Below, piece by piece: positions 1 through 11,148 of a stretch of 64,000 bases of DNA. Below the pieces are notes generated by a model that made no database searches, was not told the DNA's origin, and worked only from the letters and a program-made list of their open reading frames with translations. The translations under genes were made by a program, and so were the position numbers. The DNA is from Pantanalinema sp. (GTDB lineage: Bacteria; Cyanobacteriota; Sericytochromatia; S15B-MN24; UBA4093), in the NCBI GenBank assembly GCA_036704125.1, contig DATNQI010000028.1:1-64000 (forward strand). Direction: 5' to 3'. Within the stretch, counting starts at the first letter, position 1; each line of letters begins with the position of its first letter.

Positions 1-1
1 C

Positions 2-961
2 ACCGTCGAGTTCATGGTCGGCGCCGACAAGAACTTCTACTTCCTCGAGATGAACACCCGCATCCAGGTCGAGCACACCGTCACCGAGATGGTCTACGGG
101 GTCGACCTGGTCAAGGAGCAGATCCGGATCGCCGCGGGCGAAGCCATCGCCGACTGGCTTCTCGGCGACCTCCAGCCCCGCGGCTGGTCGCTCGAGTGCC
201 GCGTCAACGCCGAGGACCCGAGCCAGAACTTCCGCCCGAGCCCCGGCCTCATCACCCGCTACCGCCGCCCCGGCGGCCTCGGGGTGCGCATCGACGATGC
301 CGTCTACTCGGGCTACCGCATCCCCGACCAGTACGACTCGATGATCGCGAAGGTCGTCACCTGGGGCAAGGATCGCCCCGAGGCGATCGCCCGCATGAAG
401 CGCGCCCTTAAGGAGATGATCGTGGAGGGCGTCCCCACCACCATCCCCCTGCACCTTTCGATCCTCGACCACCCCTCCTTCGTCTCGGGCGACCTCACGA
501 CCCACTTCATCGGCCAGGAGATGACGAAGGAGGACCTCGCGAAGCTCGCGCCCCCCGCTCTCGATCCGCTCGCGACGGTCGTCGCGGGCGACGAGCCCCG
601 CGAGCGCGGCACCGAGCGCCAGTTCGAGGTGGTCGTCAACCGCGAGCTGTTCGCCGTCACCGTCAGCGAGATCGGCGCCCAGGCGACGCTCACGGCCGTC
701 AAGCCCAAGCGCCCGGGTGCGGGCCGCTCTGCGGTTTTGGCCGCCGCCTCGGGCTCCCTTACCGCCCCCATGCACGCCACCGTCTCGCGGGTGCCGGTGG
801 AGCTCGGGCAGGTGGTCACCGCCGGCACCCCCCTCGTGGTGCTGGAGGCCATGAAGATGGAGACCGAGATCACGGCGCCCGTCGACGGCACCGTCGTGGA
901 GCTCAACGTCAAGCCGGGCCAAACCGTCGAGGGCGGTCAGGTGCTCGCGGTGGTGAAGTAA
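2..961 (+). CDS. Acyl-CoA (propionyl/acetyl-CoA) carboxylase biotin subunit, 3' part
   Basis: The reading frame is open from base 2, so the 5' end lies outside the window. What remains is the end of an ATP-grasp biotin carboxylase (signature [12 protein letters not shown]), a biotin carboxylase C-terminal domain, a linker, and a C-terminal biotinyl domain with the motif EAMKME; the biotinylated lysine codon is at 854-856. The fusion of carboxylase and carrier domains is the architecture of propionyl-CoA or acetyl-CoA carboxylase alpha subunits. ATP-driven carboxylation of biotin here would feed a separate carboxyltransferase. The next two genes, methylmalonyl-CoA mutase and epimerase, argue for propionyl-CoA as the physiological substrate. 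The only carboxyltransferase in the window is at 47818-49353, so the two halves of the enzyme are probably encoded apart. Confidence 0.9.
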   Translation, partial: TVEFMVGADKNFYFLEMNTRIQVEHTVTEMVYGVDLVKEQIRIAAGEAIADWLLGDLQPRGWSLECRVNAEDPSQNFRPSPGLITRYRRPGGLGVRIDDAVYSGYRIPDQYDSMIAKVVTWGKDRPEAIARMKRALKEMIVEGVPTTIPLHLSILDHPSFVSGDLTTHFIGQEMTKEDLAKLAPPALDPLATVVAGDEPRERGTERQFEVVVNRELFAVTVSEIGAQATLTAVKPKRPGAGRSAVLAAASGSLTAPMHATVSRVPVELGQVVTAGTPLVVLEAMKMETEITAPVDGTVVELNVKPGQTVEGGQVLAVVK

Positions 962-962
962 G

Positions 963-2648
<1,686 letters not shown>

Positions 2649-2652
2649 GGCC

Positions 2653-3075
2653 ATGCTCGAAGCCAGCCTGCTCGTCATCGGCAGGATCGACCACCTCGGC
2701 ATCGCCGTGCACTCGCTCGCGGACGCCATGCCCATGTACACCGAAGGGCTCGCCCTTCCCCTGCACGAGATCGAGGAGGTGCCCGACCAGAAGGTCCGCA
2801 CCGCCATCTTCGAGGTGGGCGAGAGCCGGCTGGAGCTGCTGGAGCCGACCGACCCCGACAGCCCCATCGCCAAGTTCCTGGAGAAGCGCGGCGAGGGCAT
2901 CCACCACGTGGCCCTCGGGGTCGCCGACGTGGCCGAGGCGCTGTCTCACCTCAAGGCCAGGGGCTACCGCCTCATCGACGAGGCGCCGCGAAAGGGGGCG
3001 GGCGGGGCGCTGATCGCCTTCGTCCACCCCAAGAGCACCCACGGGGTCCTGCTCGAGCTCTGCGAGCGCCCCTAG
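2653..3075 (+). CDS. mce: Methylmalonyl-CoA epimerase
   Basis: A 140-residue vicinal-oxygen-chelate protein with the two beta-alpha-beta-beta-beta modules typical of methylmalonyl-CoA epimerase. His14 (IDHLGIAV), the His pair in [10 protein letters not shown] and the Glu in GVLLELCE are the expected metal ligands. It interconverts the S and R epimers of methylmalonyl-CoA between the carboxylase and the mutase. It begins four bases after the mutase stop, without a strong ribosome-binding site, which fits translational coupling. The product is slightly long at the N-terminus (about eight residues before the usual start of the fold), so an internal start is possible. The operon ends here at a strong hairpin. 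Confidence 0.92.
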   Translation: MLEASLLVIGRIDHLGIAVHSLADAMPMYTEGLALPLHEIEEVPDQKVRTAIFEVGESRLELLEPTDPDSPIAKFLEKRGEGIHHVALGVADVAEALSHLKARGYRLIDEAPRKGAGGALIAFVHPKSTHGVLLELCERP

Positions 3076-3080
3076 GCCGA

Positions 3081-3110
3081 CGCCCCCCGGTTCCAGCGAA
3101 CCGGGGGGCG
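3081..3110. terminator. Bidirectional hairpin between convergent genes
   Basis: Arms 3081-3093 and 3098-3110 pair perfectly over 13 bp around a four-base loop. It lies between the epimerase stop and the stop of the convergent membrane-protein gene. There is no T tract on either side. Confidence 0.75.
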
Positions 3111-3117
3111 TCTCGTC

Positions 3118-3564
3118 TCAATCGTAGACCTTGGGGTTGAAGTCCGTCTCCTCGGCCAGGAGGCGATGCTGCTCGGCGCTCTTGACGCTCATGGTGTAGG
3201 CGACCTTGTCGCCGCGCTCCTGCTGGAGGGCGGCGAGCTTGGCCTTGCTGTCGCTCAAGAAGCGCAAACGCGCGAAGCGATCCCCCTTGCCCAGGGCCTT
3301 CCACTCGGCCTCTTTCACCAGAACGCTCACCCTGGCGCCGTCGTAGAAGGCGACCTCGTGCCCCTCGCTCAGCATGAGCGCGGCGTACCGGGTCTCGATC
3401 GGCCCGGCAGGCATGCGCAGGCCGGAGGGCCGGGTCGTGGTCTCCCCCTTGAAGGCGATCACGGCCACCATGACGGCGAGCAGAAAACCGAGCGCGCCTC
3501 CCGCCGCCAGAAACACGGTCTTGGCGGCGCGGGAAGGAGCATGAAGCGGGGGTTGAGGGGTCAT
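3118..3564 (-). CDS. Hypothetical membrane-anchored protein
   Basis: I do not recognise a family. The 148-residue product has a short proline-rich N-terminus, one strong transmembrane segment (VFLAAGGALGFLLAVMVAVI) and a soluble C-terminal part of about 100 residues that is charged and probably faces the periplasm. The ATG at 3564 is preferred over an upstream TTG because a GAAAGG-like ribosome-binding site lies about nine bases before it. It is transcribed towards the propionyl-CoA operon and shares the hairpin terminator with it. No neighbour suggests a function. Confidence 0.65.
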   Translation of the reverse strand: MTPQPPLHAPSRAAKTVFLAAGGALGFLLAVMVAVIAFKGETTTRPSGLRMPAGPIETRYAALMLSEGHEVAFYDGARVSVLVKEAEWKALGKGDRFARLRFLSDSKAKLAALQQERGDKVAYTMSVKSAEQHRLLAEETDFNPKVYD

Positions 3565-3750
3565 CGCGGGGCCTTTCGCGGACGTCGGGGGCAAGGTAAC
3601 CCATTATAGCTCCCTTCGACGCGGCTTTCGGCGGGCTTGGGCAGCGGGACGAAGAACCTTGGCTAACGCTCGGTTGTCTCGCAGGTGCTGGTTGCATAAG
3701 GTGGGGACGGGGCGTCCCCGCCCAGCCGGGGCGCGATCGAGGAGGGCCCG

Positions 3751-6700
3751 ATGAAGCCTTGTCCCGCCTGCTCGCATTCGGTCGAGCCCGACGCCAACTT
3801 CTGCAGCCGCTGCGGCTCGCGGCTCCAGGCCGGCGCACGCGATGCCGCGGTGGGTGATCGCCGGGTGGTCACCGTCCTCTTCGCCGACGTCTCGGGCTTC
3901 ACCGCCATGAGCGAGCAGCTCGATCCCGAGGCCGTCACCGAGATCATCAACCAGTGCTTTGCGGCCTTGACCGCCCCGATCTACGCCTACGGCGGGGTGG
4001 TCGACAAGTACATCGGCGACGCCATCATGGCGATCTTCGGCGCGCCTCTGGCCCACGAGGACGACCCGGCGCGCGCCGTGAGCGCCGCCCTGGCCATGCA
4101 GGAGGCCGCCCAGGCCTTCGCGGCGGACCTCGAGGCCCGCATGGGCTTCGGGCTCAAGGTCCGGATCGGCCTCAACACCGGGCTGGTGGTGGCGGGCGAG
4201 GTGGGCGGCGCCCACAAGCGCGACTACACCGTCATGGGCGATGCGGTCAACCTGGCGCAACGCCTCGAGGCTGCGGCCGAGCCCGGGACGATCCTCGTCA
4301 GCCAGCAAACCCACCGGCTGACCCAGCACGCCTTCGACTACCGTGCGGTGCCCCCCCTCTCCCTCAAGGGCAAGCGCGAGCGGGTGGTCGCCTTCGAGCT
4401 GATCGCCCGCCATGCCGCGCTCGGCGTGCGGCGCCTCGGCCTGCAGACCGTCGGGCGCTCGCGCGAGCGCGCCGCCCTGCGCGATCACTGGGAGGCCGCC
4501 CGCGGCGGGGTGGCCCAGTGGGTCACCCTCATCGGGGACGCGGGGGTCGGCAAGACTCACCTGGTCGACGCGTTCCTGCAAGAGACCCGCCCCTCGGCGC
4601 AGATCCTCTCGGGGCGCGGCGTCTCCTATCACCAGGACCGCGCGTTCGAGCTGGCGCGCCAGCTCCTCGAGGCGTGGCTCGGCCTGGGGCCGGGGGCCCA
4701 CCCGGCGGAGCTCAGGGCCAAGCTCGACTCGCGCCTGGCGGCGCTCGGCAGCAGCGGCGACGAGGACGCGGCGCTGATCGCGCTCTTCTGGGGGATCGCA
4801 GCCACCGAGGAGCCGCTCAAGGGGGTCGCGGACCAGCTGCGGATCGCTGCGGCCGTCTCGGCCTCGATCCGGGCCCTGGTCGCTTCCTCCCGACAGGAGG
4901 CGATGATCCTGGTGGTCGAGGACGTCCAGTGGGTCGATGCGGCCTCGTGGGGGTGGCTCGAGACGCTCGCGAAGGCGCTTTCACAGGAGGCGGGGCCCGT
5001 CATGGTGCTCGCCCAGGCGCGCCCGGGCACCCGGCTGCCCGAGGAAACCTCCTCGAGCGGCCTCGACCGTAGCCTGCTCTCGGTCCGCCCCCTGGGCGAG
5101 AGCGAGGCCCTGGCCCTGGCCAAGAGCCTCTCCTCCGAGCGCGCGTTCCCCCCCGAGGATCTCCAGGCGGCCGTCCGGCGATCGGAGGGCAACCCCATGG
5201 TCCTCAAGGAGCTGGTGCGATCCATCATGGAGGGGGCGGACGTCGAGGCGGGGCTCTCCCCCTCCCTCAAGGGGCTGGTGGCCGCGCGTCTCGATCGCCT
5301 GCCCACGAGCGAGCGGGAGCTGCTCGAGGTCGCCGCGGTGATCGGGCGGGTGTTCGACCCGGCGGTGCTGCGCGCGGTCGCGCTCGACCCCCAGGCGGAG
5401 GCCGCCTTGCTGAGCCTCACCGAGCGCGAGTGGATCCGCCCCGCCGAGCCCGCCGGCTACGCCTTCAACCAGGCGATCGTTCACGAGGTCGTCTACTACG
5501 GCATGCTCCAGCGCAAGCGGCGCGACCTCCACCGCCGGGTCGCCCACCACCTCGAGCACCACCAGGGGACGCACGACGGCCAGGTCTCCACGCTCGCCCG
5601 CCACTTCCTCCAGGCCGACGAGGCCCCCAAGGCCTTCGCCTACCTGCAACGCGCCGCGAGCCTGGCGCGGCTGACCTACGCCAACGACGAGGCCCGGACC
5701 CTTTTGCGCGAGGCCGTCGCCCTCCTGGATCGCTTCGACTGCGACGACGCCCCGCAGCGCCTGGGGCGATTGCTGTTCGACCTGGCGGAGGTGGAGACCA
5801 CCCTCGGCGAGTACGGCTCGGCCCAGGAGCGGCTCCAGGCCGCCCTCGCCCTGGCCAGCGACCCGGTGACCAGGGCGCGCCTCTTGCAGTCGCTCGGAGG
5901 CCTCCACGAGCGACGCGGGGCCTTCTGCGCGGCCCTCGAGTGCTACGAGGAGGCGCTGGGGCTGGTCCTGCCCGGGGTCCCCGTGCGCGCCGCCCTGCTC
6001 GTCAACCGCGCCTGGCTCAAGCTGCGCGGCGGCGACCACGCAGCCTGCCTGGCCGATTGCGCAGAGGCCCTCGACGAGCTCTCGAACGGGTCCTTCGAGC
6101 TCGAGCGCGCCCGGGCCCTGAGCGTCGTGGGCATCGTCCACTACCGCCAGAACCGCTGGATCGAGGCGCGCCGGGCCCACACCCAGGCCCTCGCCTCGCG
6201 CGAGCGCGCGGGGGACCTGGCGGCGATCGCCTCCTCGCTCAACAACCTGGGAATGGTCGAGAGCGACTGCGGGGCCTGGGGCGAGGCCGAGGGCCACTAC
6301 CAGCGCAGCCTCGGAATCTACCAGCGCATCGGGGACCAGGGCCACGTCGCCACCGTCCTCAACAACCTGGGCGATCTCGCGGCGCGGCGCGGCGCGGCCA
6401 TCGACGCCGAGCGGCACCACCGCGAGGCCCTCGAGATCCGCAAGACACTCGGCGACCGGTTCGGGATCGGCGCCTCGCTCTGCGCCCTGGGGGAGGCCCT
6501 GCGCCTCAGGGGGGACCTGGATCAGGCGCGCGCGGTGCTGTTCGAGGGGCTCGGGCTGCTCGAGGCCATCAAGGAGACCGAGCTCATCGCCGAGGCCTGC
6601 GCGGCCCTGGGCGACATCGAGCTGGCCGCGCGCGACTACCCGGAGGCCGCCCGGTGGCACCAGCGGGCCCTGGGCCTCGCCGAGGCCCAGGGCGATCGGC

Positions 6701-6999
6701 TGCGGCGCGGGGCGATCGCCAGGTCCCAGGCACAGGCGGCCCTCGAGCTCGGGGACCTGGCCCAGGCGCGAAGGCACCTGGGGCTGTCCGAGACCTGCCT
6801 CGCCCAGGCCGAGACCCCGCTCGATCGCGCCCGGCACCTCCTGCTCTCGTCGCGCCTGCTGCGGGCCGAGGGAAGGCCCGAGGACGCCCTTCGGGCCGCG
6901 AGCGAGGCGGATCGTCTGCTCGCCTCGCTCAAGATGAGCGGCGTCCGGGAGAGCCTCGCCCGGCAAGGGGGCGAGCGCGGCCTTCCCCCACCTAGCTAA
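3751..6999 (+). CDS. Zinc-ribbon / class III nucleotidyl cyclase / AAA ATPase / TPR protein
   Basis: A 1082-residue multidomain signalling protein. Residues 1-25 form a zinc ribbon (C4, C7, C18, C21). Residues 38-215 form a class III cyclase domain with metal-binding Asp46 and Asp90, and Lys86 and Asp158 at the positions that select ATP. That predicts adenylate cyclase activity. Residues 262-269 are a Walker A motif (GDAGVGKT) of a large STAND-type ATPase. The C-terminal half is a long helical region of tetratricopeptide repeats with recurring LNNLG units. This architecture is widespread in myxobacteria, Chloroflexota and relatives, but the signals it senses are unknown. There is no transmembrane segment, so it is cytoplasmic. 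A GAGGAG-type site precedes the ATG. Confidence 0.85.
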   Translation: MKPCPACSHSVEPDANFCSRCGSRLQAGARDAAVGDRRVVTVLFADVSGFTAMSEQLDPEAVTEIINQCFAALTAPIYAYGGVVDKYIGDAIMAIFGAPLAHEDDPARAVSAALAMQEAAQAFAADLEARMGFGLKVRIGLNTGLVVAGEVGGAHKRDYTVMGDAVNLAQRLEAAAEPGTILVSQQTHRLTQHAFDYRAVPPLSLKGKRERVVAFELIARHAALGVRRLGLQTVGRSRERAALRDHWEAARGGVAQWVTLIGDAGVGKTHLVDAFLQETRPSAQILSGRGVSYHQDRAFELARQLLEAWLGLGPGAHPAELRAKLDSRLAALGSSGDEDAALIALFWGIAATEEPLKGVADQLRIAAAVSASIRALVASSRQEAMILVVEDVQWVDAASWGWLETLAKALSQEAGPVMVLAQARPGTRLPEETSSSGLDRSLLSVRPLGESEALALAKSLSSERAFPPEDLQAAVRRSEGNPMVLKELVRSIMEGADVEAGLSPSLKGLVAARLDRLPTSERELLEVAAVIGRVFDPAVLRAVALDPQAEAALLSLTEREWIRPAEPAGYAFNQAIVHEVVYYGMLQRKRRDLHRRVAHHLEHHQGTHDGQVSTLARHFLQADEAPKAFAYLQRAASLARLTYANDEARTLLREAVALLDRFDCDDAPQRLGRLLFDLAEVETTLGEYGSAQERLQAALALASDPVTRARLLQSLGGLHERRGAFCAALECYEEALGLVLPGVPVRAALLVNRAWLKLRGGDHAACLADCAEALDELSNGSFELERARALSVVGIVHYRQNRWIEARRAHTQALASRERAGDLAAIASSLNNLGMVESDCGAWGEAEGHYQRSLGIYQRIGDQGHVATVLNNLGDLAARRGAAIDAERHHREALEIRKTLGDRFGIGASLCALGEALRLRGDLDQARAVLFEGLGLLEAIKETELIAEACAALGDIELAARDYPEAARWHQRALGLAEAQGDRLRRGAIARSQAQAALELGDLAQARRHLGLSETCLAQAETPLDRARHLLLSSRLLRAEGRPEDALRAASEADRLLASLKMSGVRESLARQGGERGLPPPS

Positions 7000-7092
7000 C
7001 TTGTTTGGTCAACCCCCACGAGGCCGTCCCCCCTCCCCCTTCGCTATTATCGAGCAAGCGAATGTTCCCCCGTCGCACGGAAAGGCAGCCGC

Positions 7093-9324
7093 ATGCGCCA
7101 CAGCGCCCAGACGAGCTTCCGATGGACCCTCGCGGCGGCCTGCCTCACGGCGGCGCTGCTCGGGGGCTGCCCATGGCCGTGGGGCACTCAGGCCACCACG
7201 CCCTCGCCCTTGGGCGGGCGGATCCTGGACATGCAGGGGCGCCCGGTGGGCGGGGTGCTGGTGCGGGCGAGCTTCACCAACGCCATCCCCTTCACCAACG
7301 GCATCCCCTTCTCGACCCAGGGCATCAGCGAGACCACCTCCGAGGTCCGCACCGGCACGGACGGGCGCTTCTCCTTCTCCAGCCCTCCGGTGGGCGAGGT
7401 CAACGTCGAGGCGATCCAGTCCGACGAGCGAAAGGCCGTGCGCCAGTCGGTGGCGGTGAGATCCGGGGTGATGCTCGACCTGGGCGACATGCGCCTGGCG
7501 CCCGTGGGCGGCATCGCGGGCCGCATCACCACCCCCAACCTCGCAGGAATCAACCTGCTCGGCACCGACGTCTTCACCCCGGGCCTCGGCTACCTGGTCA
7601 AGACCGACGAGCAGGGCAACTTCAGGCTCAGCAACGTGCCGGCCGGCCGCTTCCGCCTGGTGGCGACCAACCAGGGCCTCGGCCGGGGCGAGCTCGCCGA
7701 CGTGGAGGTCAGGCCGGGCGAGGTCACCAGCCTCGACGCCATCCCGCTCTCGCTGACGCCGCCCGTCGTCGGCGAGCTGCGCCCCGCGATGGGAGGGCCC
7801 GGCTCGCAGCTCGAGATCATCGGCCAGAACTTCGGGAAGTCCGCGGGTCTCGGCAGCACCGTCGAGGTCTACCTCAGCGGGGTGCGCCTCAGCGACGTGA
7901 CCGTCGAGAACGACCAGCGCATCCGCGCCAGGGTGCCCAACGGCGCGCAGAGCGGCAGGGTCGTGGTCAAGGTCGGCCTGATCTCGGGGGTCAGCCCCGC
8001 CGACTTCAAGGTGATCGCGGACCTGAGGCTCTCGCCGGCGGGTCCCCTCATCCTCCCGCTCAACGGCTCGTTCCGCTTCACGGCGCTCGCGAGCGACAGC
8101 GCCGGGGAGGCCATCTCGGCGCCGTTCGTCACATGGGCGGCGACCCCCGACGCCGTGCTCGCCCCCGACCCGGCCACCCCGGGCCAGTACCAGGGCCACG
8201 CGATAGGAAGCGGGCTTGCGACCCTCTTCAACGGCACCATCTCGAGCGAGGCGCGGGTGTTCGTCTCGCCCACGGTGGGATCTCCCTTCTCGCACGGCAC
8301 CGGCGCGCCGGGCAGCAGGGTCTCGGTCGCGGTCGGCTCGGCAGGGGCGATCGCCCTCTGGAGCGGCTACGACGAGACGAACGGGACCTACCGCATCCAG
8401 GGCCAGCGCCTGAGCGGCACCTCGTGGGCCGCGAGCGACCTGACGTTTGCCGCGAGCTTTCCGGCCGACCCCATGCCGGTCCTCGCGTGGGGCAGCGGCA
8501 AGTTCTGGCTGGCCTACGCCGACGGCAGCGCCGGCAGCCGACAGATCAAGCTCCAGCGCCTCGACGCCAGCGGCGCTCCATCCGGGGGACCGCTCACCCT
8601 GGCGGACACACGGCCGGGCGTCCTCTCGCTGGCGGTGGCCCCGGGGGTCAACGACGCCCTGGTCGCGTGGCAGGAATCCCCGTCGTCGATCCAGTGCCGG
8701 CTCTACTCGAGCGGCCTCGGCGCCCCGACCACCCTGGTCGCGAGCAACGCCTCGCGTCCGAGCGCGGCCTGGGACGGATCGGCGTACGCGGTGTGCTGGG
8801 AGCAGGCCATCGGCGCCGACACCGACGTGATGGCGCGGGTCGTCAACGACTCGGGGGTGGCGGCGCTCAGCGCCTTCGGCGTGGCCGAAGGGCCGAACAG
8901 CCAGCGTCAGCCGTGGCTGACGGGAGGCCTCGGGCACATGATGGCCGTCTGGTCCGAGACCCGAGGCGGCCAGCGCGAGATCGGCGCGCGGCGCGTCGTG
9001 GGGGGGACGGCCCTGGGCACGAGCCCGACCTACCTGGGGGCCCTGCACCCGGGCCACGGCGAGGAGGCGTGGCCTGCGATCGCCTCGCTCGACGCCAACC
9101 GCTACCTTCTCGCGTGGATCGACGGCCGCCCGGACGCCCCCGGCGCCTTCGCCCAGGTCCTCGACAAGGACCTCTCGGCGCCCGGCACCCCGTTCGCCGT
9201 CAGCCTCGGAGGGGGGCTCTCGGGGCCCGCGATCGCCGGCAGCGGCCCCGACGCCTTCCTGGCCTGGCTCGGCGGCAACGTCTCGAGCGGGCCTTCAATC
9301 GGCGGCCAGCGCCTCGCTCCTTGA
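7093..9324 (+). CDS. Large lipoprotein with carboxypeptidase-regulatory-like and IPT/TIG domains
   Basis: A 743-residue exported protein. The N-terminus has a signal peptide ending in the lipobox LGGC, so Cys26 would be lipidated. Two carboxypeptidase-regulatory-like beta-sandwich segments (around residues 40-130 and 137-215) are followed by an IPT/TIG immunoglobulin-like domain near residues 225-315 (start VGELRPAMGGPGSQL). The C-terminal 400 residues contain repeated strands such as VAVGSAGAIALWSGY and ALVAWQ that look like beta-propeller blades. The composition suggests a cell-surface structural or binding protein rather than an enzyme. No partner gene is evident. I infer a surface role from the domains only. 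Confidence 0.7.
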   Translation: MRHSAQTSFRWTLAAACLTAALLGGCPWPWGTQATTPSPLGGRILDMQGRPVGGVLVRASFTNAIPFTNGIPFSTQGISETTSEVRTGTDGRFSFSSPPVGEVNVEAIQSDERKAVRQSVAVRSGVMLDLGDMRLAPVGGIAGRITTPNLAGINLLGTDVFTPGLGYLVKTDEQGNFRLSNVPAGRFRLVATNQGLGRGELADVEVRPGEVTSLDAIPLSLTPPVVGELRPAMGGPGSQLEIIGQNFGKSAGLGSTVEVYLSGVRLSDVTVENDQRIRARVPNGAQSGRVVVKVGLISGVSPADFKVIADLRLSPAGPLILPLNGSFRFTALASDSAGEAISAPFVTWAATPDAVLAPDPATPGQYQGHAIGSGLATLFNGTISSEARVFVSPTVGSPFSHGTGAPGSRVSVAVGSAGAIALWSGYDETNGTYRIQGQRLSGTSWAASDLTFAASFPADPMPVLAWGSGKFWLAYADGSAGSRQIKLQRLDASGAPSGGPLTLADTRPGVLSLAVAPGVNDALVAWQESPSSIQCRLYSSGLGAPTTLVASNASRPSAAWDGSAYAVCWEQAIGADTDVMARVVNDSGVAALSAFGVAEGPNSQRQPWLTGGLGHMMAVWSETRGGQREIGARRVVGGTALGTSPTYLGALHPGHGEEAWPAIASLDANRYLLAWIDGRPDAPGAFAQVLDKDLSAPGTPFAVSLGGGLSGPAIAGSGPDAFLAWLGGNVSSGPSIGGQRLAP

Positions 9325-9394
9325 GGCGCCGCCCGCACGAGTGCTGCGAGAATTGGCAAGCAGTAATCGAAGCAGGATTGGGTACAAGGGGCAT

Positions 9395-9583
9395 ATGTCG
9401 ACCGAGCAAGCCTTCATCTGCCCCTCGTGCCAGCGCGCGCTGCAGCGCGCGACGGTACGGCTGTACGCGTGCCAGGATTGCCGGATCGTCGCTGCGATCT
9501 ACGAGGACGAGGGCAACGCCCTGATCATCAGCTCGCCGGCGGGGGCCTCCACCACCCTGCCCCTGACCGCCCTCGAAGGCTGA
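9395..9583 (+). CDS. Small zinc-ribbon protein
   Basis: A 62-residue cytoplasmic protein with two CxxC pairs (C9/C12 and C26/C29) spaced as a treble-clef or rubredoxin-like zinc ribbon. The ATG at 9395 is chosen because an AAGGGG ribosome-binding site lies just upstream; an earlier in-frame ATG has none. It sits between the large lipoprotein and the RsbW-like kinase on the same strand. The function is unknown. Confidence 0.6.
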   Translation: MSTEQAFICPSCQRALQRATVRLYACQDCRIVAAIYEDEGNALIISSPAGASTTLPLTALEG

Positions 9584-9672
9584 CCCACACCTCTTCTCAA
9601 CCGGCGGGTAAAACCCGCGCAATGCAGGCGGGGCACAATCCTCCAAGTCACCAGACGAAAGGGGAGGTTGCC

Positions 9673-10104
9673 GTGTCGATACCCTTGAAGGCCGACGTCT
9701 ACGCCGAGATGCGCTTCTTGCCGGACACCCAGTCGCTATCGAGCGCCAGGCGCTTCGTGGCCAAGAGCCTGGAAGGCCTCCCCGAGGCGCCCCTGGCGGA
9801 TTTGACCCTCGCCATCGACGAGGCGCTCGCCAACGTCATCGCCCATGCCGGCTCCCCGCGGAATTCGAGCATCGCCCTCAAGCTGTACCGCGAGAACGAC
9901 CACGTGCGGGTGATCATGACCAACCCGGGGGTTCGCTTCGAAGGCGATCGCCTGCCTCCGGTCGACCTGGAGGCGCACGCGGCCGAGCGCCGCACCAGCG
10001 GCCTCGGCGTGTTCCTCATGAAGCAGCTCATGGACCTGGTGCTGTTCCGCTCGACCCGCGACGGCCTGCAAGAGCTCGTGATGGTGAAGAACCTCGCCGC
10101 CTGA
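9673..10104 (+). CDS. RsbW-like anti-sigma-factor serine kinase (HATPase)
   Basis: A 143-residue single-domain GHKL ATPase of the RsbW/SpoIIAB type. The N box is DEALANVIAHAG and the G2 box is SGLGVFLMKQLMD. These proteins bind a sigma factor or phosphorylate an STAS-domain antagonist. Neither partner is encoded nearby, so the target is unknown. The GTG at 9673 is the likely start because GGGGAGG lies five bases upstream and the residues before it are unlike the family. The gene ends directly against the convergent lipoprotein gene with no spacer. Confidence 0.8.
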   Translation: MSIPLKADVYAEMRFLPDTQSLSSARRFVAKSLEGLPEAPLADLTLAIDEALANVIAHAGSPRNSSIALKLYRENDHVRVIMTNPGVRFEGDRLPPVDLEAHAAERRTSGLGVFLMKQLMDLVLFRSTRDGLQELVMVKNLAA

Positions 10105-10659
10105 TCAGTGATCCTCGTCCTTCTTCTTGGCGCTCTCGTCCTCGGCCTTGAACAGGGGGGCCCAGGTCATCACGGCGACGCGATCGGATTCGCCGTCGTA
10201 GAAGAGGCCGACCTCCATCTCGTTGACCTCGAACTCCGCGTAGCGCATCCCGATCAGGTTGAGGGGCAGCGAGCCTCCCGCCGAGGGCTGGATGATGGTC
10301 TTGCGCTTGGGCTTGTCCCAGCGGCCGAGGGCATCCTCGTAGCTGCGAGGAGCCTTGGGCAGCGGCAGCCAGACGCGGATCGCGTTGTGGGAGGACCCCT
10401 CGTCGACGAAGAGCTTGCCCGAGGGGGCGGTGGTGATCCGGCTCGCATCCTCGGGGAGCAGCTTGAAGAGCAGGCGATGGTAGACCGGCAGCCCCATGAC
10501 GTAGAGGGGAGTGCGCTCGTCCTCGGGGCCGTACTTGGCCCGGAACTCGGCGATGGTCGCCCCTGCGAGGTCCAGGCCGTCCAGGTGGCGCTCGTCGAAG
10601 GAGGGGCCACAGCCCGCGACCATCAGCGCCGCGACACCAAGGGGAAACATGCGATTCAT
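10105..10659 (-). CDS. Hypothetical lipoprotein
   Basis: A 184-residue protein with a short lipoprotein signal peptide ending VAGC, so Cys17 would be lipidated. The mature part is mixed alpha/beta, ends in a run of charged residues, and has no motif I recognise. It may be attached to the outer membrane. Its stop codon abuts the stop of the convergent RsbW-like gene. The upstream region runs into the tRNA-Glu promoter region, and no clear promoter for this gene is visible. Confidence 0.65.
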   Translation of the reverse strand: MNRMFPLGVAALMVAGCGPSFDERHLDGLDLAGATIAEFRAKYGPEDERTPLYVMGLPVYHRLLFKLLPEDASRITTAPSGKLFVDEGSSHNAIRVWLPLPKAPRSYEDALGRWDKPKRKTIIQPSAGGSLPLNLIGMRYAEFEVNEMEVGLFYDGESDRVAVMTWAPLFKAEDESAKKKDEDH

Positions 10660-10865
10660 CGAGCAACGACCTCCGTCCCGGGAGGTATACCCTCGCTCTG
10701 TTACCCCTTAACCCGCAACGGAAGGGGGCGCTCCGGCCATTTCAGGCGATCGCGCAGGCTGAAGTGCAGCCAGAGAGCGAATTTCATCGGGACCAAAAGG
10801 CCCGTCCCCGCTGGATTTGAGGTTATGGGGGCACTAAGCGAGCGGAAATTTTTTTGGCAAGGGGC

Positions 10866-10893
10866 TTGCAAGCCAATCAAACTGTGCTATTAT
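10866..10893 (+). promoter_or_regulatory. Promoter of tRNA-Glu
   Basis: A -35-like TTGCAA at 10866-10871 and a -10 TATTAT at 10888-10893 are separated by 16 bp. The predicted start near 10900 is about 22 bases before the tRNA. The local AT-rich stretch stands out from the surrounding sequence. Confidence 0.6.
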
Positions 10894-10921
10894 GAATACA
10901 TCGAAGGCAATTCGACGACGC

Positions 10922-10994
10922 GCCCGATTCGTCTAGAGGCCTAGGACGCTGCCCTCTCACGGCGGTAACACGGGTTCGAATCCCGTATCGGGTA
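10922..10994 (+). tRNA. tRNA-Glu (anticodon CUC)
   Basis: The 73-base sequence folds as a cloverleaf. The acceptor stem pairs GCCCGAT (10922-10928) with ATCGGGT (10987-10993), including one G-U pair, followed by discriminator A10994. The anticodon stem CTGCC/GGCGG encloses the loop CTCTCAC, giving anticodon CTC, which reads GAG. The T arm is CGGGTTCGAATCCCG. The 3' CCA is not encoded. It is a single tRNA transcript with its own promoter and terminator. Confidence 0.95.
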
Positions 10995-10998
10995 CTAA

Positions 10999-11040
10999 AA
11001 AAATGGCGACATGCTTGATTGTTAGCATGTCGCCATTTTT
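10999..11040 (+). terminator. Rho-independent terminator of tRNA-Glu
   Basis: AATGGCGACATGC and GCATGTCGCCATT form a stem of about 16 bp with a ten-base loop, ending in TTTTT. This is the only classical U-tailed terminator that I see in the window. Confidence 0.9.
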
Positions 11041-11148
11041 CTGTCTTTTCGGCAGCGGCAGGAACCCTTTCCCCTTGCTTATTCGGGGGGTCACCTCGCC
11101 TGAAACGCGCCGCAGGCGCTTGGCCGTGCCAGAACATGAGGAGCAAGC

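Noticed and set aside
4981-6966. A 661-codon minus-strand frame over the TPR part of the cyclase gene
   Set aside because: Composition is a shadow of Ala/Leu/Arg codons, with no ribosome-binding site or domain; the plus-strand TPR repeats are real.
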